Under the pieces are notes generated by a model. The model worked only from the letters and a program-made list of their open reading frames with translations, searched no databases and was not told where the DNA came from. Shown in pieces: positions 54,731 to 64,000 of a stretch of DNA of 64,000 nt. Positions within the stretch are counted from its first letter, which is position 1. The number at the start of each line of letters is the position of its first letter. The stretch is from Myrmaecium sp. VS I D KN 1. Taxonomy: Eukaryota > Ascomycota > Dothideomycetes > Valsariales > Valsariaceae. Location: NCBI GenBank assembly GCA_019775845.1, contig JADQAV010000002.1, positions 2,480,001 through 2,544,000 on the forward strand. The letters run 5' to 3'. The translations under genes were made by a program, and so were the position numbers.

Positions 54731-57402
54731 ATGAGTACCGGCGGGCAGGATGCGAAGCTCTTTGCGCGAGTACGTTCACTTCCACCCTCCCTTCCCCCCC
54801 ATCCCTCCCTGATCCCCTGAGGTTCTTGCTCCCGCGCATCTCCCTTTGCAACCCCGCCGGCGCATACTCCTCAGGAGCTCAGCAGGCGGACTTGGCCCGC
54901 TGGGCTTCGCTTGCTCTCAGTTCCTTGCCTGCGCCAGCCTGTTCGTGGCCTTCATTTGACCATGACCAGCCATGGTCACGGCTATGATGTTCATGCCCAC
55001 GTTCGCGTACGATGACCAGCGCTCACACTATCTTCGTTCGACGCAGGGCAAAGTAGCGGAGCTACGACTCGAGTTGACGAGCGGGGGGAAGAAGGACAAG
55101 AACCACTCGGCGAAGAAGATCGCGCTGAAGAAGATCGTCGCGAACATGACGATGAGCAACAATGACATGGTGGCGCTGTTCCCGGATATCGTCAGTTGCA
55201 TGCACATACCCAGCCTCGAGATCAAGAAGATGTAAGTTGCGCCGGCAGATCCCGGGGGCGGACTGGACGGATGCTAAAGCACATTAGGTGTTTCCTATAT
55301 CTAGTCAACTATGCCAGGATAAAACCGGAGGTTGCGCTGAAAGCGCTTCCCATCGTCGTCAGCGTAGGTACATCGCGTGGCGCAGACATATCGTGTCGCT
55401 GACCCTGCCCGCAGGACATGGACGATTCGAACCCTCTCGTCCGAGCACTAGCACTGCGAACGATATCCTACATACACGTGCGGGAGTTCGTGGAGGCGAC
55501 TGTGCCGCCTTTGAAGCACCTTCTCAAGGACACCGATCCCTATGTGAGGAAGACCGCCGCTTTCTGCGTGGCGAAGCTCTACGACCATGACAGGCACCTG
55601 GTCGAAGGATCCGACCTCATCGACCGTCTGAACAGCATGCTGAGGGATGAAAATCCAACCGTCGTTTCCAGCGCGCTCGCCAGTCTGATGGATATATGGG
55701 AAAGGAGCGATAATGTCAAGCTTACCATTGACTATCCCAGCGCTTCCAAAATCGTACAGATCCTGCCTGATTGCTCCGAGTAAGTAACCCCCGGTTGGTT
55801 TGATGGATTGAATGCTTACAAGTTCTAGATGGGGTCAGACTTATATCCTCGAAGCGCTCATGAACCATGTGCCTCAAGACACGCAAGAAGCGGCGCTGCT
55901 TGCGGAGAGAATATCGCCGCGGCTGTCTCACTCCAATTCTTCTGTTGTCTTGACATGCATACGGGTCATCCTTTATCTGATGAACTATATATCGGACCAG
56001 AAAGTTATTGCCTCTCTATGCAACAAGCTCTCACCACCTCTCGTTACGCTCCTTTCTAAACCATCTGAAATCCAATACCTCGCACTCCGAAATGCTTTGC
56101 TTATCCTGCAGCGACGGCCGGAGGTTCTGCGAAATGACATTCGCGTATTCTTCTGCAAATACAATGACCCAATCTATGTCAAGGTCACGAAACTAGAGCT
56201 CATATTCATGCTTGCGACCGAAAAGAACATTCGAGAGGTCCTGACTGAGCTGAGAGAGTAAGTTTGAAATATAGCCAATATGAAGACGCGGATCCCTAAC
56301 TCTCATCACTAGATACGCAACCGAGATTGATGTCGACTTTGTTCGCAAGTCTGTCCGTGCAATTGGCAAATTGGCTATCAAGATTGAGCCTGCGGCGCGC
56401 CTATGCATCAATACCCTCTTAGAGCTCGTGGCCACCAAGGTCTCCTACATCGTTCAGGAAGCTACCGTCGTCATCCGCAACATCTTCCGGAAGTATCCAA
56501 ACCAGTACGAGTCCATCATCAGCACACTCTGTGAGAACCTGGACTCCTTAGACGAGCCGGAGGCCAAGGCTGCCATGATTTGGGTCATTGGTCAATATGC
56601 CGACAGGATCGATAATTCAGACGTCTTACTCGATGACTTTCTCTACACGTTCAAGGATGAACCTCATGAGGTCCAACTGGCCTTGCTCACTGCAACCGTC
56701 AAACTCTTCATCCAGCGTCCCACAAAGGGCCAAGAACTGGTCCCCAAGGTCCTCAAATGGGCAACGGAGGAAACCGATAATCCCGACCTTCGCGATAGAG
56801 GTTACATGTACTGGAGATTACTTAGCTCCGACCCTACCACGGCCAAACATGTGGTAATGGGCGAAAAACCGGCCATCACTGCCGAAGAGAGTGAGAAGCT
56901 TGATCCGGCCACTCTCGAGGAGATGTGTCTCAACGTTGGCACGCTTGCGACCGTCTACCTGAAACCCGTACAGCAGGTGTTCCGATCCGCTCGAGCACGG
57001 CGGCTTCAGGAGTCTCCTGCTCTGCAATGGGAAACGCTACCGACGACCATTGCCGCCAAGAAGGCGGCGGCGGAACGCCCGTCGCTGAACACCAACATGG
57101 CAGCAGCGAATGCTAACGGGAACAACGCGACGCTCGCGGCGGCCATCGACGAAGCCGACTCCTACTTTGCCGCCGTCGGAAACACGTCTGGAACGGCGAA
57201 CAATTCCAGCTTGCAGGCGCAGATGGCTCAGATGCACTTGAGCGCCGACAGCGGGAACGGACCGTACGGCGGGTTCGGCGGCAGTCCGATTGTGGGCATG
57301 CCTCCTAACCAAGGGTACATCGTGACGCAGAACGCGCCAGTGCAGCCGCCTGTGATGGCAGCGCAGCAGCAGGATAACAACGGCGATCTGTTGCTTTTGT
57401 AG
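54731..57402 (+). CDS. APL2: Beta-adaptin, large subunit of the AP-1 clathrin adaptor
   Basis: Trunk subunit of AP-1, which packages cargo into clathrin vesicles between the trans-Golgi and endosomes. Six exons (54731-54769, 55047-55231, 55288-55363, 55415-55779, 55829-56257, 56313-57402) give 727 residues. HEAT-repeat text is clear: [114 protein letters not shown] and [19 protein letters not shown]. The C-terminus is a Pro/Ala/Gln-rich hinge without the appendage domain of animal beta-adaptins, as in fungi. AP-2 beta is close in sequence, so AP-1 is the likelier but not the only choice. Intron 1 (277 nt) comes after only 13 codons. Confidence 0.93.
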
Positions 57403-58871
57403 GGGTTGTTGGGGGTGGGGGGTGTGGAGGTGGATGCTGTACGCTTGCGGTGAAGCGCATGGAGAGGAGTTCAGGAGTTGCCCTCCGACGCGTGAACGGT
57501 CATGGAGGAGGATGGCGTCTCGTCTTGGTGCGTGCCAAAGGGCTTGTCGATGTGATGGTGGATGCAAAAGCGCATGGATATAGCGACGGCAGCATCTTTT
57601 TTTTTTTTCCCCTTTTCTTTCCAGTTTTCTCCTACTTGGATGAATCGTTTTTAGTCACTGCAGCTTTGTAACTCTTTATTTTTGACCATGACGGCTTTTA
57701 TTTGTTTGTTTATTTTTGCATCACGCATTTAGTGAGTAGTACTATGTAGTAGGTAAATAGCATTCTAGGTACGGAGTATTGCATACGGAGACAAGGAGAA
57801 GAACACGCGCGCGCCAAGGGTCCAGGAAACAACCGCCGAGGCGAGCCATGCCGCCGAAGACCCAACCCTCCCGCCCCACCGACGGAAGCCCCCAAGAAAA
57901 AGCGGGAAAGAGCGCCCTGAAATTCTCCGCCGCGCCGGGGCGGCGGGGGGGATGGCTTGGGCCCTGGAGCCCTGATGAGCCCTGAACCCTCCCCTAGAAG
58001 TTAGTTAATTCTCGTTGTATCCGTAACAGTCTGCCAGATCGTACCTTATTTTGACGGTTGGTTTCCGTTCGATCTGAGAGGATTGATTTTATATTGATGA
58101 ACACTCAGGATCAGTGGCGTATATTATAAGTGACACCGATAACGGCAGTTTTCGTGCTGTCACTGCCATGTATGGTATGGTATGTATCTGAGCTACTGGA
58201 CTGGCCAGCTTCTATAGCTCCACTCCCACTCGCGCGGGGTGTCCGGGTTGTTGTTTACTTTCACCACGACCGACGAGTCGTCGCACTCCATGGCGCGGTG
58301 TACAGCCACCCAGCTGGTGCTGCACCTCAGCGCGCGCAGAGATCGGCTGTCGACCAGGACGGCGACGGGCCAAGATCCCTTGATCCATGGCGCTCCACTC
58401 CACAGACAGACCGCGGCCGATCCCAAGCGACCTGGCTTGCCCAGTTGCAACCGTCACAGAATCGGGAGAGGTCTGTGGCCTCCTGGCTGCTGCTGCTGCT
58501 GCATCGTCAGCTCACATGTGCGCGTGCGCCCCTGCCCTTTTTCCTGCCACCGTCTTCTTCCTTCTTTCACGCCTCGTCCACCTGCTTGCTTGCTTGCTTC
58601 TGTCATCTGCCTACTACCCTGTCCCATACAACACGCCCATACCTTATCCTCTCGCAACCGCCGCCTTCGCTCTTCGTTTCCAGCTCAGCCACCCCATCGC
58701 CAGCTTTCACTACCTTCTGAGACACTTCGTACACCTCACTCTTGGCTTTCTTCCCCGCATCATCTTAGTCGACCTCTCCTGCGCGCCTGAATTTCCAACG
58801 ATATAAGCCTCGCCGGGTCCAGGCTTGAACCTCCAAGCTCGAAGCCATAGTGCCTGTCCTGTCCAAGCAAC
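57403..58871. other. Long intergenic region
   Basis: About 1.47 kb. A T tract lies at 57598-57609 near the AP-1 3' end and a CT-rich leader at 58540-58800 precedes the exchanger gene. GC-rich open frames at 58130-58806 look like spurious low-complexity frames. No gene is supported. Confidence 0.45.
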
Positions 58872-60414
58872 ATGGCTCGTCACTCAAGAGAGAGCGGCTA
58901 CCGCAGCGGCCAGGTCGAACCGAAGGTCCCTCGGCATTCATCTAGCCATGGCCGACACCGACAGCATCTGCCGCAGTACCGCGTGAACCATAATGGGCAC
59001 AGGGTCACTCCAGGCATACAGCCGGAAGGGGAGAGCGGACGGCGTGGCATCGACCCGGTGATGTTTCTTAGGATCTGCTTTAGAAGTACGAGCAGGTTGT
59101 CCATGGCCGTCAACGTCCTTTGGCCGTTTGTGCCTGCGGCTATCGCTCTGGTAGGCGCTGAATCCCCCTAAGTTTGATCCCGGAACCCAAACTCACATGC
59201 TGCTAGCATTTTGCGAGGCCCGATCAGAACCTCTGGATCTTCATCCTCAACTACATCGCCATGGTCCCCGCCGCCAACCTGATCGGTTTCGCGGGGCAGG
59301 AATTAGCTCGCAAGCTCCCCAAGGTGCTGGGTGTCATCCTGGAAACCACGCTCGGTTCGATCGTGGAGATTGTCCTCTTCATGGTGTTCATCGTCAAGAA
59401 CGGTCCGTCGTCGATTCAAATCATCAAGGCCGCGATTCTCGGGTCCATCCTGGCGAACATGTTGCTGTGCTTGGGCATGTGTTTCATTGCGGGCGGATTC
59501 ATCCGCGAGGATCAGCAATTCCACGAGGCTATCAGTGAAGTCGGGAGTGGCTTGATGCTGGTCGCTGGAAGTAGGTTACATGCCGCCGAGTCTGATGGAT
59601 TATGCTAACGTGGGCTTAGTGGGCCTGGTGGTGCCTTCGATCTTTGCCAATGCTCTCACGACAAGCACGCAGACATACGAGGATGAGACGTTGAAGATCA
59701 GCCGTGCGACCGCGGTCATCCTCCTGTTCGCCTACCTGGTCTATGTCTACTTCCAATCCCACAGCCATCACAGCTTGTACGAAGATATCCTGGAGGCCGA
59801 CGAGCACCGGGACACGGACCGCGAGAAGGATCTGCGCAAGGCCAAACTGACTCTCACCGAGTGTATCCTCGCTTTGGTCATCGCGATTGCATGTGTCTCT
59901 CTAATCGCGGTCTTCTTGGTCGAGGAAATCCATTACATCGTCGAAGAGCGCGGGATCAAGGATGCATTCGTCGGTTTGATTCTGGTGCCCCTGGTTGAGA
60001 AAGCTGCCGGTATGTTGCATTGTTTCCTGCGGCACCCCTAGGAGTAGCCAATCCGCTAACACATGTGATTCACGTACAGAGCATCTTACCGCCATCGACG
60101 AGGCGTGGGACAACCAAGCGAACTTTGCTCTCGCTCACGTCCTCGGCGCTTCGATTCAAACCGCGCTGCTCAACACTCCGCTCGTCATCATCGTGGCCTG
60201 GGGGCTGGACCGCCCGCTGGACCTGAACTTCGAAATCTTCGACTCGGTCGTCCTCATCCTCGCCATCCTCGTCGTCGGCAACTTCCTCCGCGACGGCAAG
60301 TCGAACTACCTCGAGGGCGTCCTGTGCGTGCTGGTCTACATGATCATCGCCATCACGGCGTTCTACTACCCGAATCCGGAGACGACGGAGGCTACGGCCT
60401 CGGAGACGGAGTGA
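58872..60414 (+). CDS. Divergent vacuolar Ca2+/H+ exchanger (CAX/Vcx1 family)
   Basis: Cation/proton antiporter, probably of the vacuolar membrane, that would load Ca2+ (or another cation) into the vacuole. Exons 58872-59150, 59207-59570, 59620-60009 and 60080-60414 give 455 residues. A basic, His/Arg-rich head of about 75 residues is followed by about eleven hydrophobic segments in two halves. The two ion-binding alpha repeats are recognisable but altered: ETTLGSIVEIVLFMVFI (Gly143 to Glu147) where CAX proteins have GNAxEL, and LVPLVEKAAEHLTAIDEAWD (Glu345, His346) where they have GNAAEH. The acidic loop between halves (EADEHRDTDREKD) fits the family's acidic motif. Both key Glu are kept but both Asn are lost, so ion choice may differ. 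It sits alone, with no partner genes. Confidence 0.82.
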
Positions 60415-61421
60415 AAAAGTTTATGGGCGGGTTTGTTCAGCTTCAGGTCTCGGGCATTTTCTGGTCCGATTTGCAGATTGTGATCTGATTTTTTTGTTTC
60501 CTTTCTGTTTTACTTGCAATCTCGGATAGGGCACGGGCTTTGTTTTCAGTCATTTCAGAAGCTTACTACCTCACTTCACGGGGAAGTGTTTGATCTTTGG
60601 GCCTCTCACATAGGCCAATCAACCTTGCTCTATTCGTCGAAGGGGGGCTTTGGCAAGCGATTCACTGGGTCGACATAGCATTTGTTTTGCAACTACACCC
60701 TTCTTGGGGGGTCTGGGAAAATAGCAAGCGTTGGCGTTGGAAGGAGGGTTGTTGGGGGGAAATATATTGACTGTTTACTTTTTGCTGTTTTTTTTTTTTT
60801 TTTTTTTTTTTTTTTCCCCACCCTCTTTTTCCATCACCTGTCATACACCGTGGCAGAACGAGCTGGGCTTACAGATTTTTGCGATGAGGAAAGAAAAGGC
60901 GGAGACTGTGAGGCTGCTGAGCTTGGACGTTACCACCGTTGAGTTGCTGCCGTGGCGGGCGGGACGCGGAACCGGGACGCGCGGCGGCACGGATTCCGAC
61001 CCTCGGTGATGCGATGTACGGCGGCGGATACCCGGGTACTTTGGAGTTGTTCCGGCAGCGGAAGCGACGGGCTGGATCATCGACCTTGGGGACGTGAGCC
61101 ACGCGAGATGCATACACCTCTCCCGGAAGACATGGACCAGGACGGGACATGTTCTCGCCCGAAAAAAGAGTCGAGAAATAATCATGAGAAAGAGGCACGA
61201 CAGCGGCGCACCAGTGTGCTGAGTATCCACCAGTGATGTTGAAAATATTATGAGTTGATTTGACTATCCAGACTGCCCTTCCTCGGACAGAGCGGGATGT
61301 TATGCATCCAACAAGCAAAACAAAACTCCCGAACCCTTATTTTCCCGAGATGCAGATGATGAAGAGACAGGTTATATGAACAGAGAAGAGAAGAAGAGGG
61401 GGAAAGGAAAAAAAAGGACGG
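60415..61421. other. Convergent spacer with a 28-T tract
   Basis: About 1 kb between the stops of the exchanger and the oxoprolinase gene. It holds an uninterrupted run of T at 60788-60815. No gene or RNA is supported. Confidence 0.45.
60788..60815 (+). repeat. Poly(T) run, 28 bases
   Basis: A pure T homopolymer just upstream of a C/T-rich stretch. It could be a nucleosome-excluding tract in the 3' region, or a tail relic of an old retroposed sequence; nothing next to it supports the latter. Length may be a sequencing estimate. Confidence 0.85.
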
Positions 61422-64000
61422 TTAGTTCGCCTCAGCCTGCGCGCTCGCCCAGTTCGCCACGCTGCCCATCGCCCTCTGATACACCGTTGCCGACGACTGA
61501 CTCTGCTCCACCGCATGTCCATTCAAGCCATGAACCGGCGCGTCCGGAGCACCCCATCCACCGCCGCCGGGTGTGAAGATGACGCATCGATCGCCCTCCT
61601 TCATGGCCACCATGTTCTTGGGGCCCATGTTGACCCAGCGCTCCTGGAAGGCGGCGCCCGCCGCCGCCGCCGGGCCGTCCTCGGCCGGCACGCGCTTGAC
61701 CCAGTAGTTGACGCCCTTGGCGCCGGGGTCGCCGCCGGCCATGCCGTAGGGGGCGATCGCGCGGCGCTCGGTGATGACGGAGAAGCGGATGGGGGCGCGG
61801 CACTCGATGTCGCGGATGGCGCCGTCGCCGCCGCGGTGGCGGCCAGGGCCGCCGCTGCCGTCGCGGACAGCGAACCGGCGGAGGATGACCGGGTACCGCC
61901 GCTCCAGGGTTTCCGGGTCGGTGATGCGGGTGTTGGTCATGTGGGTGTGGACGGCGGAGGCGCCCGGGGCGGTCCGGGTGGCGCCGGAGCCGCCGCAGAT
62001 GGTCTCGCCGAAGGCGTACGAGTGCTCCGGCCCGCCGGTCGGGTTCGGGACCTCGCCGAAGAAGCCGAGGCAGTTCATGCACCCGTGGGAGGCGGCGGCG
62101 GCGCCGAAGGTCTTGAGGATGACGTCCACGATGCGCTGGGAGGTGTTGGTATTGCCGGCGCAGACGGCGGCGCCGGAAGACGGGTTGAGGAAGCAGCCTT
62201 TGGGGAGGATGACGTTGATCGGTGTCAGACAGCCTTGGTTCATGGGGATGTCGATACCTTGAAGAAAGTTAGTTAAGCGGTTCATAATGGGTGGCTCGAA
62301 TCGAACTTACCAATCAGCAACCGAAGGGTGTATATGATAGCGCTGTATGTGATGGAGGGAGGGGCGTTCATGTTGGAGTACATCTCCGGCGCGGTGCCGG
62401 TGAAGTCGAACGTCGCCGTGCCATCTTCTCGGATCGAGATGTTGAGCTTCATCTCCGAACCGTTGTCCATCTGATCGACCGCGCTGAAGGAGGGGCCCTT
62501 CGTCGCAAGGGTTTCCTTGAGGAACCGGCGCACGGCGATCTCGGCGTTCTCCTGGATGGCGTGCATGTACAGCTGCACCACTCCTTGGGAGTATTCTTGC
62601 ATGAGCGACTGGATCAGCGCCACTCCCTTGTTGTTGGCGGCTACCTGGGCCTTCAAGTCAGAGAGATTATCATCCAGCCGGCGTGATCCCACACAGCCCG
62701 GGTGATTCCCGGGCTCGAGCAGGATCTGCTTGATGCCCTCTTCGTCGAAGTAGCCGTTGTGGATGAGGCGGAACGATTTGATGGCAGCGCCTTCCTGCCA
62801 TAATTCGGTCGAGTTAGGCGGCATGGAAGTGCCCCCGAGACCGCCAATGTCAGTGTGGTGTCCTCTGGACGCCACGTAGAAAGCAATGCTTTTTCCAGCT
62901 GCGTCGAAGACCGGGGTGATGACCGTGACATCGGGCAGATGCGCGCCACCGGCTTCAGGATGGTTGGACACCAGAACATCTCCCGGCTGGAGTTTGTCCC
63001 CGAGCAGGTCATGCTGATATTTGACAGCGTACGACATGGAGCCGAGGTGAACGGGCACATGAGGTGCGTTGGCCACCAAACCTGCATCCGGTCCAAATAT
63101 CGCGCACGAAAAGTCCAAACGTTCTTTGATGTTAAGTGACACCGACGTCTTCTGCAGAATCCTTCCCATGGTCTCCGCAATGCCCATGAAGCGATGCGCA
63201 AACACGGAGAGCTGGATAGGATCGACCACCTCCGCGGAAGCCTGAGCGTTGGCCAGGCGCGGGATGTCGATGACCACATGAGCAGAGAGGACCTTTGCCG
63301 TCGCACCAGGTACGACGAGTATGCTCTGCGTCTTGTCAAGGATCATAGCGGGACCGGCGACGGTCATACCCGGGAGAAGGTTCTCCAGCAGGTAGACAGG
63401 CGTCGAGATCGTCCCCATGCCCTGGAAGTAGGTCTTGGTCTGGCGCTCCACCATACTTGCGGGCGCCGGGGAGAACGCGGTGTGCTTCAGTTCGGAGTGG
63501 AGCATCTCCGCATCGGAGGTGGTGTTGCCACTGCCGCCGATGCCACGCACGCGGACGTCGTCGACCAATATCGCGCGGTTCTCGGGGAAGATGAAGTTGA
63601 ACTCCCGCAAGTGCTGCTCTAGGAAGGCCTCCTTGAAGGAGCCACTAGCCGGACGCATGATCATCATCGCGGTCTCCGTCCCTTGATATCTCATGTTGAG
63701 ATAGTCTTCGTAGCGGATATCGGATCTCTTAATGCCCTCGTTGACGAGAGCACTGGTGACGGTCGCCCTCAGTTCATCCAGTCTGCGTTCCAAATCATCA
63801 ATAGCAGTTCCTGCGTAGGTGATGTTGACAGGTTTCTGAGCCTCTTGCACAACGTCGGCCAATGCCATGCCTAATGTGTGAATCAGCTTGAGTCCCAGCA
63901 GAGAAGGGCGGTGAACTTACCATATGCCGAAAGGATACTGGAATACTTGTGAATAATGGCAGTCGATATCCCCAACTTGGAAGCGATCTCGCAAGCGTGC
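61422..64000 (-). CDS. OXP1: 5-oxoprolinase (ATP-dependent), 5' end outside the window
   Basis: Cytosolic enzyme that opens 5-oxoproline to glutamate with ATP, in glutathione turnover. Three exons are seen on the minus strand (64000-63921 partial, 63870-62311, 62257-61422), about 824 residues of a protein that is normally near 1,280. The visible part is the end of the HyuA-like half ([55 protein letters not shown]) and all of the HyuB-like half ([69 protein letters not shown] near the C-terminus). Frames and phases fit across both introns. Codon use in the last exon is very GC-rich, which produces long shadow frames on both strands. Confidence 0.95.

Noticed and set aside
61432-62276. Long open frames (216 and 253 codons) overlapping the last oxoprolinase exon
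   Set aside because: The exon is extremely GC-rich, which suppresses stops in other frames. The oxoprolinase frame carries the family motifs; the others read as Arg/Pro or Ala/Gly low complexity.

Overview
The window comes from the nuclear genome of a filamentous ascomycete (Pezizomycotina). The evidence is: many short GT..AG introns (about 47-280 nt) with CTAAC/CTGAC-type branch sites; the fungal single-chain isopropylmalate isomerase; fungal-only families (Bbc1, Mrp51, DUF1774); one dispersed 5S rRNA gene of the kind seen in Neurospora and Aspergillus; and an AT-rich transposon with the CpA-to-TpA signature of repeat-induced point mutation (RIP). I cannot place it to genus. All coordinates and exon joins were worked out by reading frames and splice sites by eye; no alignment was run.

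Layout, left to right: an F-box protein; a Ser-rich protein with a conserved C-terminus; Cdc73 (Paf1 complex); a convergent unknown protein with a hydrophobic tail; nucleoporin Seh1 and Alg7 (first step of N-glycan lipid assembly), divergently transcribed; Leu1; condensin Smc2; a 5S rRNA gene; a secreted Ser/Thr-rich protein; Mcd4 (GPI-anchor ethanolamine phosphate transferase); a 3,049-bp RIP-degraded DNA transposon (26551-29599); Rab GDI; mitochondrial ribosomal protein uL29m; Not2 (Ccr4-Not); a coiled-coil protein; a DUF1774 membrane protein; a Nudix hydrolase; a Cuz1/ZFAND1-type AN1 zinc-finger protein; the catalytic queuine tRNA-ribosyltransferase; Mrp51; the CTD phosphatase Rtr1; Bbc1 (actin patch SH3 protein); Emc4; AP-1 beta-adaptin; a divergent vacuolar Ca2+/H+ exchanger; and the 3' part of 5-oxoprolinase, which runs off the right edge.

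This is gene-dense euchromatin made mostly of unrelated housekeeping genes. I see no biosynthetic cluster, defence island or multi-gene novel system. Loose themes are the secretory pathway (Alg7, Mcd4, GDI, Emc4, AP-1 beta) and transcription by RNA polymerase II (Cdc73, Not2, Rtr1), but nothing suggests co-regulation beyond shared divergent promoters.

The most notable items are: (1) the transposon, whose ends are well preserved and whose two converging fossil genes can still be recognised as a Myb/SANT-like protein and a PIF/Harbinger-type DDE transposase; (2) a 10-nt micro-exon in the queuine transferase gene that encodes the active-site Asp loop; (3) a vacuolar exchanger with altered GNxxE motifs; (4) a Bbc1 intron that stays open in frame for 68 codons.
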